The notes: generated by a model not told the origin, from the sequence alone. A stretch of 64,000 nt of DNA from Phytophthora quininea (GCA_011947345.1 JAAVTG010000593.1:1-64000); one strand, 5' to 3'. Numbered from the stretch's first letter, positions 12,949 through 24,206 are shown. Program-made: numbers and translations.

Positions 12949-13600
12949 TCAGTCCGCCATAGTGCCGCTTGATGTACTTTTGAACGGCGTCGGGAAGGCT
13001 GCCAGGCCTAAAATGACGACGTGACTCAAAGACGCACGCATCTCCGTTCCCCGGCACGAGTATTTCGCCAAATACTTCATGCAGAGAGCCTTCCCGTTCT
13101 GTGGTGGAAGAGCTGCCAATACTTCCTGCGGTACCGGCGCTTTCTTGATTAGTCCCAGTGGTTTCTCCGTGGCTGCTGCAGGTCCTTGGCGCTTGATAGA
13201 AATGACTAAATGACCGGAAATGGCCTGCTTCAACCCCTCAAAGCGGCAATCCGCCACATTTTGAAGCAGTTGTTGAGACTCGTGTGATACGGTGAATTAT
13301 TGAAGAACCCGACGCGTGTCTCTTTCTTTCGGGCGTGCCAGGACTTCTCGAAAGGTTTTAAACCTCTCATCGATCCAACATGACAGCTCATCTAACGCGG
13401 TGTCGTTAAACGCACTACGGTTCCGCTGCAGATTGGTGACGAACTGGAGAGTTTAGTCGACGAGCTGGACCACGCGCGAATTGTACACGACGCGAACGAC
13501 GGCCAATTGGCAGGTGAGGGATTCGTCAATCTCTCCGAGGCTGGTGGCCGATTCAGGAGCACCGAGAGTCGCTTATGAGAAAAGTCTATCATATCGAACT
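12949..13600 (-). pseudogene. Gag-like region of DIRS-like element
   Basis: The frame at 13257-12949 contains GKALCMKYLAKYSCRG and a later S-H, resembling the C-x-x-Y-L...C-x-G zinc-binding knuckle found before the reverse transcriptase in DIRS-like gag proteins. Expected second Cys positions are changed. Weaker coding-like sequence (WIDERFKTFREVLARPKER) precedes it. The assignment rests on position upstream of the reverse transcriptase and on the Cys pattern. Confidence 0.4.
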
Positions 13601-13789
13601 GTCGCCGGAAAGTCCGAAGCTCCTGTGCGATCAGTGGCTTGAAATTTAGTACGGAGAGACGGCGCTACTTGAAGTCCCATGAGAATAGCCGTCACAGTAC
13701 AGCCAGATGTGGCAGGAAGACGAAGCTCTGGCATCTGCTCTGAATAAATTCCAAAAACGACTGGGGTGTTAGCGTCGCGTACTTACCGG

Positions 13790-14560
13790 TCACGAGTCTG
13801 CTGTGAATTCTAGCGGCCGTCGACGAAGGTCGGAAAGATGATGCCGGCTCGCCGTACGTGCTTTTATGTCCTGTTGCTGAAGGAGGCGTTGCAAGCGGAT
13901 AGCCCGCAGCCCAACCGATGGGGCCGCTTTCGTTGGTGTGCCGTGGTACTCAAGCACTTTTATCATTTGTGAGATTAGGCGAGACTGTGCGTCGCCTCTT
14001 AGGAGGAGGCGGTAGTGCAATGTATACAAAGTAGAGAATATGTTTGCTTCAAACTCTTGTGATGGCTCCTCCGGCGATGTTACAAAGAGGAACGACGGCC
14101 CGCTCGTCTTAAGGTTGCAGATTGTAGCGCCCAAATATTGTGCCAATGGTCCGTGTAGCCCGATGCTAACCCGACCCGTGGAAGTCGGGGAGAATTTGCC
14201 GTGAACTGCCTTCACCTCGGCAGCCATAAAGTTACACAGGAGCTTTCCTGTGGATGGGCGCATTGCATACGTCTCCCTCTCGACTTCGAGAATGACATCT
14301 TCTCAAAAGACAAGCTCATCCGCCGCATCCAGGAAGATAATTCGGAGCGCGCCAGATGCGCTACTAGTTGGCGCGTGTATCCGCCACAGTACCATAATCC
14401 CAGTGGGAAATGCCATTTGCTGGAGATCTTGGCGAACACGTGCAGCTGCCGATGTACGTGCCGATTCCGGAGAGTGCCTCCTCCACCTAGACGGATTCCC
14501 ACGGTAACACAGACGAGTGAGCTTCGTTTTGCTTCCAGCGACCACTGCAGACTTGAACAA
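13790..14560 (-). pseudogene. Unidentified frame with one in-frame stop
   Basis: A single frame of about 256 codons is open except for one TGA near 14303. It reads through GALRIIFLDAADELVF before the stop and ILEVERETYAMRPSTGK after it, so the two sides clearly belong together. I do not recognise the family. It lies on the same strand and just upstream of the DIRS-like gag region, so it may be part of that element's first open frame or a separate captured gene. Confidence 0.35.
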
Positions 14561-15945
14561 CGGTGAAACTGCGCGTTGTATCTGTAGGTCTTGCTACCGG
14601 GCCGTAGCAGTATCCTGCGGTCCCCAATGCATCAGGGCGAAGGTAGACGTGCGGTGGCGGACGCATATTGGGCTTGACGAACTTGCTGCGCTACTAGTGC
14701 TTTGCTGGGGGTTTATAACCACCTTCGCGACCAGGAAACTCCGGTTTCACTTGCACGTGAACGTGCCGCGTGAAACCCTTTATTTGTTACACGCTTGGCA
14801 AATCTGTGGTAGTGGAGCTCACCATAACAAAATACGTGATGTCATATCGCCGTTGCATTACTCCAGCAATGTTCGCGCGTGTCATGCATATAAAAGAACC
14901 CACAGGTTTTCGAACAATATAACTGTGACCAAGGCACTCCATTACCAAGAGATATTAACAACTGTGGTGGTTTAAACCAGAAGTGGCTCACGGGTTTCGT
15001 AACGACCAAGCAGCTTGGAACTCAGTCCATCGGGAGCAACGTCACTTTCCAATTCCGTCGAAGAAAATTCACCGCACCTTTTTCGGGCAGTCTTCTTGAC
15101 TGTCGTCCAAGGATGATGCAGTAGTGATTCAACGTCAATCAACTTATCCTTTTGCCGCCGTTTTATAATCATCCTGCTAGAGTGACTGGCGTGGAAGGAA
15201 ATTGTTTTACGCTGATGCGCATCCCGTTCATCACCAAGTGCTTATGAGTGGGCAGAAATCCCATTGAGGGAACGCATCCCCTCTGTAACTTGTGTAGCCT
15301 TGGTCTGAAAAGCGCACGATGAATGTGGCGCTATAGGCTCTCAAGACCCAGTTTGCCCCGACGAAACACGTGTTGCACAAGACACTATATTTTTATACAA
15401 GCTGCTACGCTTGATGAAGGTGAATTTCCCGATACGCTAGGACTCCGGAACCGGATTCGGTATCCTGGACGTAGATCGGCGTTCCAGGATGACCAATCCC
15501 TGAACCGTGATTCTGGATGTACGGACTCGTGGAAGTCCCTGATCAAACATCAAGTCAAGAACCAATCCCCAGTGCGAGTGACGTGGAGCGCCTGGGGTTG
15601 AAGTTGCGAGAGGTCACCCCGTTTGGGAAACTTGACCCCATTGAGCAATGGAGATGCTCCAGGATTGCGCACCCAGTGATGACTCCTTAGTCAGACCAAG
15701 TCATTTACACCGTCCATATTCAAGTCAAGATATTGTCAGAGGATCGTTCAAGATTCGTACTTAGTATTGCATAGCTAGTTTGTATGAGATTTTAACAGAG
15801 TTCGATTTCCCCCAAAGTGCTCACGTGCTCTGAGGAAGCGGTGGCCGCACTGGGCGTTAAGGGCACCTTGCCTTAGGGACTAGCCTCGCGTGGAACTCCC
15901 CGTGTTCAAGTCCAGTTGGGAAGGGGAGTTCTAGGACGTGTTGCT

Positions 15946-15972
15946 CCTGGATTGACCCTGGATTGACCCTGG
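15946..15972. repeat. 11-bp tandem repeat (cctggattgac)
   Basis: Two perfect and one partial tandem copies of cctggattgac. No coding context. Confidence 0.8.
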
Positions 15973-17219
15973 CCCATTCCATATCCTAGTTGGGCCGTCG
16001 GTACATCCGGGCGATAGCGATTTCATATTGACCTGACAGTCCTGTGTGGCTCGATAGCAGTGACCACCAGGGCGTTGACACTAACTGCGTTGCGAATCGA
16101 CTGACCTACGCTTTGTAACCAAGTGCTGTGTCTGTTACTCCACGAGGAGCTGGTTCGCGAATGTTAGGGTGTTCGAGACCTTCCAGGTGTCCCGAACCGC
16201 ATACGCCCCATCGATCCTGTGTGGCGGAACTCTGGTGATGTTTTCCGTCCAGGGGTGGTTGTTGCACAGCGCGGGCTGTGGCAACGTGGCCAGGATCTTG
16301 GTGAACCGAGATCAGTTGTGAACTCCTTCAGCGGCGGTTCTTGGAACTGCCGTCGAAGGATTGGCGTGTGCCCCTATAGGTTCGACCCTTGGATTCCGCG
16401 TTTAATCTACCGGATGGCCTTTCACAGTCAAAGACACAAAAGAGTGTTAGATGGATTAGTTTGCCCTCAATTCGTTCCCCTGCAGCCCACTTTCCTTGGG
16501 CGGCAGTTGAAGAGACGGGGTTCTTGGACTGCAAGTTCAAGAAGAACTAGCAACCACAGATAATCAATATACAGAGAGACCCTTATGCAAATATACAGCC
16601 GACACTTATTCTTATAGACCCTTGGTCGGGGGTCTCACACCAGGTTCAATCCAACGCCTAGGACACCTGGAAAGTCTTGGACTTGGTTCAGCGAATGCGC
16701 ACCGCCTTCAATCGAAGGAACACACAGATCAGTCAATACAAATCCCAGTACAGAACGTTGTAAGATGCAGTCTCAAAGCAAACTCAGGCGGCAACTGCTA
16801 TCCAGCCGCTTGAGCGTAGTTTTAATATGAAATGGGTTGGCCTGCAAGACAGACGCCCAACTAGTAAACGAAATGGTCGGGGCGCCTAGACTCCCTCCCA
16901 ATTGGACTTAACAAACAGGTGGGGAGCAGCAGGTCACCTAGCACTAACACGCAAAGAGCACCGACTGGCGCTTGTGCAGTACAGGGCAAAAGAACTCTCT
17001 GATTGATATCTCTTACAGCTAGTAGATCTGCAGCTCTTCCGCAGATCTTGGGTGCAGTCATTAGGATACGAATGAGTCTTGATCTTAGTATGCTTGACTT
17101 GATGACGGCCACTTATCGTGGGTTCGTCGCTCTTCAAATCATCTGTGGCGTAAACATTCTGGGTACAAACCACTGGGTCCATGGTGAATGCGAATTCTCG
17201 CTAAGTGCCAGAATCCACG

Positions 17220-17670
17220 TCCAAGAGAGAATCTCCATCGAAGAAATCTCCATCCAAGAGAATCTCCATCGAAGAAATGGCCGCCCAAGAAATATATCCT
17301 TGGAATGTTCATCCAAGAACTTCTTGGGTCTTGGGCGGCAGCCGTGCTTCTTGGGTCACTTGGGCAGCTTGGGGTTTTACAGGTCCTTGCCTCACACATC
17401 GCGAGGTTAGCCAAGGCGAGACGGGTTGCACACAGGAATACCTTTCACTGTGGCAATTTATACCTTGGTTCTTGGCGACCCGTTTAAGGACGAGGGGTGA
17501 CTAGGACGTAACGTGCACTCACGCTCAAGGCAATGTGCCCTTGGGCGTACATTCCAAGAGCGGAGATCCCTTCAACGTGCATTCCAAGGACACGCCATTT
17601 CTTGGGCGTGCCTTTCAAGAACACATTTTCTTGGGCGCACTTCCTGGTCTTGAGGGCCCATCCTTGGTAA
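17220..17670. repeat. Segment rich in CTTGGG(C/T) motifs
   Basis: The heptamer cttgggc, the variant cttgggt and the inverse gcccaag recur many times between about 17282 and 17640, in both orientations, mixed with ccaag repeats. Such short direct and inverted repeats are common in retroelement long terminal repeats or leader regions. It lies downstream of the copia gag fragment on the minus strand. The function is unknown. Confidence 0.5.
17227..17278. repeat. 21-bp direct repeat, 31-bp spacing
   Basis: A 21-bp sequence beginning gagaatctccatcgaag occurs at 17227-17247 and again at 17258-17278. Part of the unit also recurs in between. It sits inside the CTTGGGCG-rich segment. Confidence 0.8.
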
Positions 17671-18035
17671 GACAGCACACCCCGCCTTCTCCCAAGCGAC
17701 ACGTTTTATCGCACACCTCTTCATCTCTTGAACGTAATATCCAACACTAGCTCCATAATAAACTCCATATGTAAACTCTCCACAGCGCGATCCATAGAAA
17801 AACACAATTCACATCGTCACACCTGGACGAGGACCCACCACCTGAGGGTCCAAAATAATAAGTGGTGGCTGCATATCGGTAGCGAACTCTATATTGTTAA
17901 TTGTTATCTTGTACAAGGTTTGGCTGTTTGGTCCTGGAGTGCGACCACAAGCTAGCTTCTAACTCTTCTAGCCCGCTCTCTGTAGCAAGCGCGTTCGGAG
18001 AAATCCCGAACCGCAGTACTAACCTACCCGTTACC

Positions 18036-18335
18036 TCAATCTTGAGCAGGTGTCCTCCTTGGTCGTCGAGTCCAGCGATTCGAACCCTTAGGGATTGCAC
18101 ACAAGGTACACGCCAACGGCTCCAGACGGCTCAAGGGCCTTCTGGAATCGCTACCCCCACAGACCAGTTCATTCGGGCCGCGCCACTGTACACCCCTGGG
18201 CGCAAGTGTTTTGCCGAGCTTCGCCACAAAACCCTTTCTCGCAAGTTTCATACGCATCGCGAATTCCCAGTGGAAGTAGTTATCATTCCCGAGACTGTCT
18301 TCAGCATTCTTGGCGGACATGACGGAGGCGATCAT
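18036..18335 (-). pseudogene. Ty1/copia gag N-terminal fragment
   Basis: The frame starts MIASVMSAKNAEDSLGND and continues NYFHWEFAMRMKLARKGF. The N-Y-x-x-W-x-x-x-M-x-x-x-L signature marks the start of copia-type gag (DUF4219/UBN2 group). Homology is lost after about 60 residues, so only the beginning is preserved. The sequence upstream on this strand (18340-18780) may be the 5' long terminal repeat, but no matching copy is in the window. Confidence 0.45.
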
Positions 18336-19073
18336 GGACTTCTTGGTCTTGGTGTTGCGTGCGGCTGTTAACCTGTTAATAGTTGGAAGGCGAAAGCCAA
18401 AGTGATCTGCAGTAAGGTAGTTAAACTGCTATGCTTAGATACCCTGTGTTCTATTGGTCTAAAGTCTAAACAGCCAATTACTTGCAGGCACGAAGACGCC
18501 TCTCGCTCACAGCCACCAGTTTTCCGAGGCGTGAGACCTGTGCATGTGTAGTCGCTGCACCGGGCCGCATGCACGCGTAATAGCTGCATGTGTCCGCGTG
18601 CACGCATCATCGCTGCACGCGGCACGCACCTGATATCGACTGCGAGCTGCGGTGGACCACACCAACAACGATGGACAAGCAAGTCCCACGACACGCAAAA
18701 AAGAAAGAGCTCCTGGAAACAACCAGCGTTCGATCTTACAGTTCTTCAGCACAGTCAACTATAACTAATCTTTAACGGAACATATATAATAATACACCTT
18801 GTATTGCACAACGCTATATTTTGTGAGCACCGAGGTCGGAGTAGTTTAATACTCATTAAATGGTCATTGCAATGCTTTTGCAACGGGAGAGTCCCAAAAA
18901 GTATAAGTTGATTAACCAGTTGCTAGCTACAGTCGTGTACTACTTGGTCGTTCTACTTAGTTTCGTGGAATCCAAACGTGACTTGCTGGTGGCGTGCTTC
19001 GCGGCGCAGGTGGGTCTAGTCCTAACTTCTCCAGAACAGAGGTTACAATTTTGTCGTCAATTCCAAGTTCCGC
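18336..19073. other. No gene; possible retroelement leader
   Basis: The 18340-18780 part lies upstream of the copia gag fragment and contains alternating tgcacgcg-type repeats. A small plus-strand frame at 18860-19087 has one hydrophobic stretch but no known relatives that I recognise. Nothing else is visible. Confidence 0.35.
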
Positions 19074-19508
19074 TGAATGACGATTGATGAACAACAATAG
19101 AGGACGTCACATTTTGGACGCTTGGTACTTCAGCTGTAGTTTCACGGAATAGTACATCAGTTCTCAACCTCCACGTAGCATGGAACACGATCGCAGTGTG
19201 GATTCGTCACAGTAGCAGGAATACCTTTTGGGTCTGCCTCCACCCCACATTCAGGTCTCGTGTTTAAGAAAAATCAGCAGTCGCCAATCCAACTCCGTGG
19301 CGAAAGCCTTATGCCATGGGGACCACAATGACGTCCACATTTGCGTCAGACCTGGGCACGAGAAAAATAGTGCAGTACTGCTTCTATTGCCGCGCAAGAT
19401 CGTTTCGCACACTGTTGAATGGTGGGATTTAATGACTTGAGGAAGAACAGCCTTGATCCGACAATAGGGTGAGTCCCAAAAGGCATGCAGTAGCAAAAAG
19501 ACTGACAT
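19074..19508 (-). pseudogene. LINE ORF2 C-terminal fragment, copy 1
   Basis: The frame at 19508-19251 contains LLHAFWDSPYC, fitting the H-x-F-W-x-C zinc motif at the end of LINE ORF2, followed by SPWHKAFATELDWRLLIF. After a stop the next frame reads FHATWRLRTDVLFRE. The same order (KPWRRAFKTRLTWRLLLF, then FHATWRLRNDILFRE) is found in the LINE piece at 62070-62483, so these are copies of one family. It is frameshifted and 5' truncated. Confidence 0.55.
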
Positions 19509-20066
19509 CTCCCCATTCCCGCCGATCAGCTATGAGTCGTTAAGCCTTCGATGTATAATGCAGCGACGACGTGTGTGCAGATTGTCTATAGGAAAGCATT
19601 TAAAATGGTAGTATGGGCCATTTACCTTGGTGATGTGTGCATCGCGTGTTTGGGATGGGAGCTACAACGCCAGTCTTCCCATCGATCTGTTTAGACTCCT
19701 GTTGATCTCGCTTTTCATCCAATTGCTTTTCTGCACTGGTATTGATCCCATGAAGTGCATCGTTCACCAGCAGCGCGTTCGCTTCTAATCGCAAGAAACT
19801 GCTCGTCAAGAATTTGACGATCCCCATTGAAGGCATCGACTAGAGCACGGAGCTCCCTTGTGTTTCGTGCTCCTCGTCACAGACAACATTGTGCCTGTCT
19901 CTGGCTGAAGGTCGTCGGCGATGCGACCTTCTCATCAAACTGTTTACACTTCTCGAGTCGAGTTTTTCGTCCAATCGAGGATAACGGCGCTTCCAAGTCT
20001 TATGCTCGACCGGAGTCTGCTCCAGTTTTCGTTTTGCTTTGCTCTCTACACTTCGACTCTGCTACG
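19509..20066. other. Intergenic, upstream of the first SWEET gene
   Basis: A minus-strand frame at 19600-19836 and neighbouring shifted frames (LVDAFNGDRQILDEQFLAIR) look like a charged helical gag-type remnant but cannot be assigned. The final 60 bases are pyrimidine-rich and likely contain the SWEET promoter. Confidence 0.35.
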
Positions 20067-20916
20067 ATGGAGACGTGGGTGCTTCTACTTCGGGTGGTGA
20101 CCACCATCACACAGATCGGCATGATCCTCAGCCCCGGGCCGGACATTCTCAACGTCTGCAGACAAAAACACACGGGCGAAATGGCGGCCCTACCGCTCGT
20201 CGCAATGATCGTCAACAACTACCTGTGGTGAGTAGTTCTTCCGGTTTAAGCTGTAGCTGTTAAATTGACCTGCTTTTTGCTCCAGGACGCTCTACGGGTA
20301 TTTGACCGACAGCATTTTCCCGCTCATGGTCACGCAATTATTAGGGGTGATCGCGGCGATGGCCTTCACGAGTCTGTACTACCGCTGGAGCGCGAGTCGT
20401 GTCGGACTAAACCGACTGTTGGCGTGGGGACTACTTCTGTGCGTGCTCTTCTCGGCGTACGTGGCGATAGGACTGAGCCACGCCACCCACCAGAGCAAAC
20501 ACGACGTCGGTGAAACGCTGGGGTACGTCGGTGTCATCATCAACCTCTGGATGTACGCGTCTCCGTTGGGTACTTTGCGCCGCGTGCTGGCGACCAAGTC
20601 TGCGGCTTCACTGCCGGTTAACATCAGCATCATGATGTTCTTCAACACGGCCTTGTGGGTCGCCGTAGCGATCGTGGACCACGACCTCATCATCATGGGC
20701 TTGAATATCGCCGGTTTCTTGCTCAGCATCATCCAGATCGCCGTGTACAACCGCTATCGACCGAAACCGCAACCGGAAATCGACAACGTCGAGGCTCTAG
20801 AGCTTGCGGATAAGCAGATATCGATTGTTATGTCACCAAAGGAGGCGGTTTTCGAGAGTTTCAAGAGCCCCGTCTACCAGTCCTTGCCGTCACCGACAGA
20901 GATCAAGAGGGTGTGA
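20067..20916 (+). CDS. SWEET sugar transporter 1 (two exons)
   Basis: SWEET/MtN3 proteins are seven-helix facilitators that move mono- or disaccharides down their gradient across a membrane. Exon 1 is 20067-20227 (161 nt), the intron is 20228-20285 (GTGAGT to CAG, phase 2) and exon 2 is 20286-20916, giving 263 residues. The first MtN3 repeat has the typical SPGPDI...TGEMAALPLV...NNYLW, followed by WTLYGYLTDS after the splice. The second repeat carries ASPLGTLRRVLATKSAASLP and FNTALWV. A hydrophilic tail of about 50 residues ends with SPVYQSLPSP, a motif shared with the neighbours. It faces the four minus-strand SWEETs, converging with the next gene 74 bases away. The reading frame is intact. 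Confidence 0.9.
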
Positions 20917-20990
20917 CCCCAGCACCGGTAGACTAGCAATAGTACTCAATACTATAGTCTTTTACCTTACCACAGCTTGTTCTTGAATCG

Positions 20991-21794
20991 TCAAACCCTG
21001 GTGAACTTGCACGTTGGACTTCCGACAGCGATATGATCGTCGCCTGCTACGGAGCCCATTGTAGTCGCAATTCGCTTTGGTCGGTACATGCAATACAACA
21101 CGATCTGGATCGATCCCAAGAGCACGCCAGCAGCATTCAGCCCTGTGATGAAATAGTCGTCGTCCAAGAAACCCGAGGCGACCCAGAGCACCGACGAGAC
21201 GAAGATCATCAAGCTGAGGTTGACCGGGATAGAAGCCGCTGACTTGGTCTCTACGACGCGCTTCAACGTGGCGAACGGAGACGCGAAAACTACGACGCTG
21301 ACTGCGGTACCGATGTATCCGAGCCACGTGCCGATTTCAAAGTGAGTTTGCTGTGTCAAGCCCATGACTCCGACTACCACGTAGATTGTGATTATGCAGT
21401 GGAAAGCGAACGCCCCCGCGTACAACTTGCGAAGATCTTTGCGTGCATCGTTGGCGCTGTAGCGGAAGTAGATGATGTTGTAGGTGATCGCTGTGAGCTC
21501 CCGAATCCTTGGGTAACGCCGACCGGGAAGGTGCTGCCCGTCAAGCATCCGTAGAACGTCCTGATTATCATCACGTTGAAAGGTAGAGCCTGAGAGCGTA
21601 TAATAGCTGGCGAGAACAACAGTGTTGACTTACCAAATGTAGCAGTTGACAAACATGGAGACGAGTGGGAGCACTGCCATGTCGCCGGTGCTTTTGCGTC
21701 GATAGATGTTGAACATGTCCGGCGTGAGGCTGAGGTTGAGCATGACCTGCCCGATGGCGGTCACCACGTTTAGCAAAGTCATCCAACCACCCAT
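20991..21794 (-). CDS. SWEET sugar transporter 2, one-base frame break
   Basis: Exon 1 is 21794-21634 (161 nt, start MGGWMTLLNVVTAIGQVM), the intron is 21633-21561 and exon 2 is 21560-20991. Exon 1 carries LSLTPDMFNIYRRKSTGDMA and MFVNCYIW. Exon 2 begins WTFYGCLTGSTFPVG and then leaves frame at a run of three C (21500-21502 on the plus strand). The homologous protein continues in the next frame (ELTAITYNIIYFRYSANDAR). One additional base in that run would keep the frame, so this is either a recent single-base deletion or a consensus error. The remaining exon has both halves of the second MtN3 repeat. The tail lacks the full SP-x5-SP motif of its neighbours, ending near SPTCKFTRV. Confidence 0.8.
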
Positions 21795-22055
21795 GGTCAA
21801 AGTTATCGAGCAGTAAAGAAGGAGGCAAAACGAAGAATGACGTTTGTGTTCAGGAGCCATTGGGGCTTGCTGGAGGCCTTCAATACCAGTTATGCAAATC
21901 TCTGCGACCTCCAAACTGCCGGATGCGATGAACTGAAGCAGGGCTTTTTTGCAATCGATGGGGTGGGCATTGAGGCTTCCGGTGCCAACCGGAATGAAAT
22001 GCAGCCCAACAGCACTAACGGGAGCAAAAAGGCTGTCGTATTACTCTCCTGGCTA

Positions 22056-22907
22056 TCAACACATCACAATGACCGTCGGGGATGCCAGAGGTTTGTAAAC
22101 CGCGCTCTCAACGAACGCGGATTCGGTAGTCTCCTTCGGCGAAACCACAACCAAGTCGTCAACAGTCTCCGTTGCCGGGCCGACCATAGCATCGTCGCAG
22201 CGCTTGGGTCGATAGATCGTCCAGAACACGATTTGAGCGAAGCTCAGCATCGATCCGATCGCGTTGAGGCCCCCGACGAAGATGTCGCTGTCGACAGCTC
22301 CCGATACGACCCAGAGAGATGTCGACACGAACATCATAACGCTCAGGTTGATTGGGATGGAGGCTGCCGACTTGGTCTGGATGACGTGCTTCAGAGTGGC
22401 AAGTGGCGAGCCAAACAGCCAAACATCGATCACGATGCCAACGTAGCCGAGACAGGTAGCGACCTCCGAGTCCGATTGGTTCGTCAGGCTCAGCATTCCG
22501 ATGACCGTGTACAGTGTCAGCGCGCAATGGAACGCGAAGGCCCAGGCGTAGAGCTTTCGTAGCCTCTGTCGCTTCTCGAGCGTACTCCAGCGATAGTAGA
22601 TGACGTTGTAAACGATCGCAGCGAGCTGGCCGAAGACTTGCGCCGCAAAGAGTGGGAACATACTGTCCGCCACGTAGGCGTAGACCAACCTGCAAACTTC
22701 ACCGTTAACCACAGCACTACAGTGCACAGTAGTAGAGCTGACGTACCAGAAGTGACAATTCACGACCATCGCTACCAGTGGCAGGGCCGCCAGCTCTCCG
22801 ATCTCTTGTCGTTTGTGGACTGTGTAGATGTCGGGCACGGGGCTGAGATTGAGCACGACTTGACCAACGGCAGTCGCCACTCCCAGAGTAGTGTACCAAA
22901 AGCCCAT
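22056..22907 (-). CDS. SWEET sugar transporter 3, intron can be read through
   Basis: Start MGFWYTTLGVATAVGQVVLN. Exon 1 is 22907-22747 (161 nt), the intron 22746-22690 and exon 2 22689-22056, giving 264 residues when spliced. The 57-nt intron (GTACGT to TTTGCAG) has no in-frame stop, so the unspliced RNA would encode a 19-residue insertion just after the NCHFW of helix 2. The conserved intron position in SWEET 1, 2 and 4 and good splice sites argue for removal. MtN3 features: LSPVPDIYTVHK, GELAALPLV, and SPLATLKHVIQTKSAASIP in the second repeat. The tail has VVVSPKE and VYKPLASP. Its frame is intact. Confidence 0.88.
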   Translation of the reverse strand: MGFWYTTLGVATAVGQVVLNLSPVPDIYTVHKRQEIGELAALPLVAMVVNCHFWYVSSTTVHCSAVVNGEVCRLVYAYVADSMFPLFAAQVFGQLAAIVYNVIYYRWSTLEKRQRLRKLYAWAFAFHCALTLYTVIGMLSLTNQSDSEVATCLGYVGIVIDVWLFGSPLATLKHVIQTKSAASIPINLSVMMFVSTSLWVVSGAVDSDIFVGGLNAIGSMLSFAQIVFWTIYRPKRCDDAMVGPATETVDDLVVVSPKETTESAFVESAVYKPLASPTVIVMC

Positions 22908-23345
22908 GGTTGTCGGAAGGCAGGAGAATGAGAAATGGCAACCGCTTTCATCGCCATGAAGTAAGTGATAATACTGCGGTGTGATAGCCTTACCAACGTT
23001 GAGCCCATAGTTTCGCGAGTCAAAGGAAAGCTCTTATCGTCACCAACTTGTGACCACGTGCTGCAGTGAAAAGTGCAATTCCGGAGAGGCGACAATTGTC
23101 AAGTAGTGCACTCAAAAACAATATATGCCGTTTGATTAGCGAGTGTCATCCCTCCCATACCAATTGCAACGTTGGTGATGGTAAACTTGAAAAATACTCG
23201 CTTTTTGGAGGTCACTAAAAGGCCTTCCAAACACCATGTTACGACGGACGGAACCGTATCTAAAGGCAACTTGATACTCGACGAGGATGGTCAACGGAGA
23301 AAATGCATTCGATCTGCGCCACTGGACCAACTGCATTTCCTAACC

Positions 23346-24206
23346 TCACGCTGTGGTGATGATGATCGGAGACGAGATGGTTTTGTACACGGGGCTCAGC
23401 ACAGCAGAGTTGGTGTGGCTAGCTTTCATGTCCGGGATGCGACTGCACGCGTCGTTGTCCACGTCCAGATAATCCTCTACACTGCGCTTCGGTCGGTAGT
23501 ACCCGTACAAGACCATTTGGATCCCGCCCAAGATCACGCCGGCCGCGTTCAGACTGAAGATGAAGTAGTCGTTGTCAAGAAGCGCCGTGGCCACCCAGAG
23601 CACTGACGACGCGAACATCATGAGGCTCAGGTTGACTGGGATGGAGACGGCGGACTTGGTCTCAATTACGTGCTTCAGTCGCGCGAGTGGAGACACGAAC
23701 AAAACCACATTGATGACAACGCCGATGTATCCGAGGACGGTACTCGCGTCGTGGTGCGTCTGGCTGGTGACGTTCGCCTCGCTAAGCACAAAGAAGAGCG
23801 TGACTGCGCCGTAGATCGGGAGGGCCGACGCGTACATCCTGAATAGACCCTTGCGCTCTTGGGACGTGCTCCAGCGGAAGTAGACGATGTTGCACACGAT
23901 GGCCACGAGCTGTCCGAAGCCCTGGCTGGCTGCGACTGGGAAGAGGCTGTTCCTCAAGATCCCGTAGAGCATCCTGCTCGGCATGAGACGAAAGCGCAGT
24001 GAGCAAACATGAAAATCGGACCAAGAGGTCGACGACGTGGCTTACCAATTGTGGCAGTTGACGAGCATCGAGACGAGCGGCAGCGCAGAGAGCTCTCCGG
24101 TGCTTTTGTTCTTGTGGATGTTGTACACGTCCGGCGCGAGACTGAGGTTGAGCATGACCTGTCCGAGGGCCGTCACAACGTCTAGTACAGTCTTCCAGCC
24201 GCCCAT
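23346..24206 (-). CDS. SWEET sugar transporter 4 (two exons)
   Basis: Exon 1 is 24206-24046 (161 nt, start MGGWKTVLDVVTALGQVM), the intron is 24045-23974 (GTAAGC to CAG, stop immediately if unspliced) and exon 2 is 23973-23346, giving 262 residues. It is closest to SWEET 2 by its start sequence. MtN3 features include LSLAPDVYNIHKNKSTGELS, SMLVNCHNW, then WMLYGILRNS after the splice, and SPLARLKHVIETKSAVSIP in the second repeat. The tail ends SPVYKTISSP. A CTCATTTTCC initiator-like motif lies about 55 bases upstream of the start. The frame is intact. Confidence 0.9.

Larger units (their letters stand above)
9797..13640 (-). mobile_element. Decayed DIRS-like (tyrosine recombinase) retroelement
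   Basis: Reading the minus strand, the order is a gag-like Cys/His region (13600-12949), reverse transcriptase (12601 to about 11500), RNase H (11498-10977) and a tyrosine recombinase (10884-9797). This order and the use of a tyrosine recombinase instead of a DDE integrase define the DIRS/Ngaro order of retroelements. Every module carries stops and shifts, so the copy is inactive. Terminal inverted or split repeats were not resolved, so the outer borders are those of the legible coding region only. Confidence 0.65.
14600..17896. other. Long repeat-like region without a gene
   Basis: No gene is supportable over 3.3 kb. A minus-strand frame at 14972-15172 is protein-like (KLIDVESLLHHPWTTVKK) but unidentified. 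The remainder has few open frames. Two short tandem repeats and a cluster of CTTGGGCG motifs, annotated separately, suggest retroelement terminal or untranslated DNA. Confidence 0.4.

Noticed and set aside
15900..15945. Inverted similarity of gtggaactccccgtg with ggggagttctacg near 9655 as terminal repeats of the DIRS-like element
   Set aside because: Only about 14 of 17 bases match and neighbouring sequence does not continue the similarity, so chance cannot be excluded.
18060..18110. A tRNA-like T-arm (gattcgaaccc) considered as a tRNA gene
   Set aside because: No matching acceptor, D-arm or anticodon arm can be placed at the right spacing, and the site is within retroelement sequence.
22159..22695. 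Long alternative minus-strand frame overlapping SWEET 3 exon 2
   Set aside because: It is a shifted reading of the SWEET 3 exon with an Arg-rich, low-complexity product.
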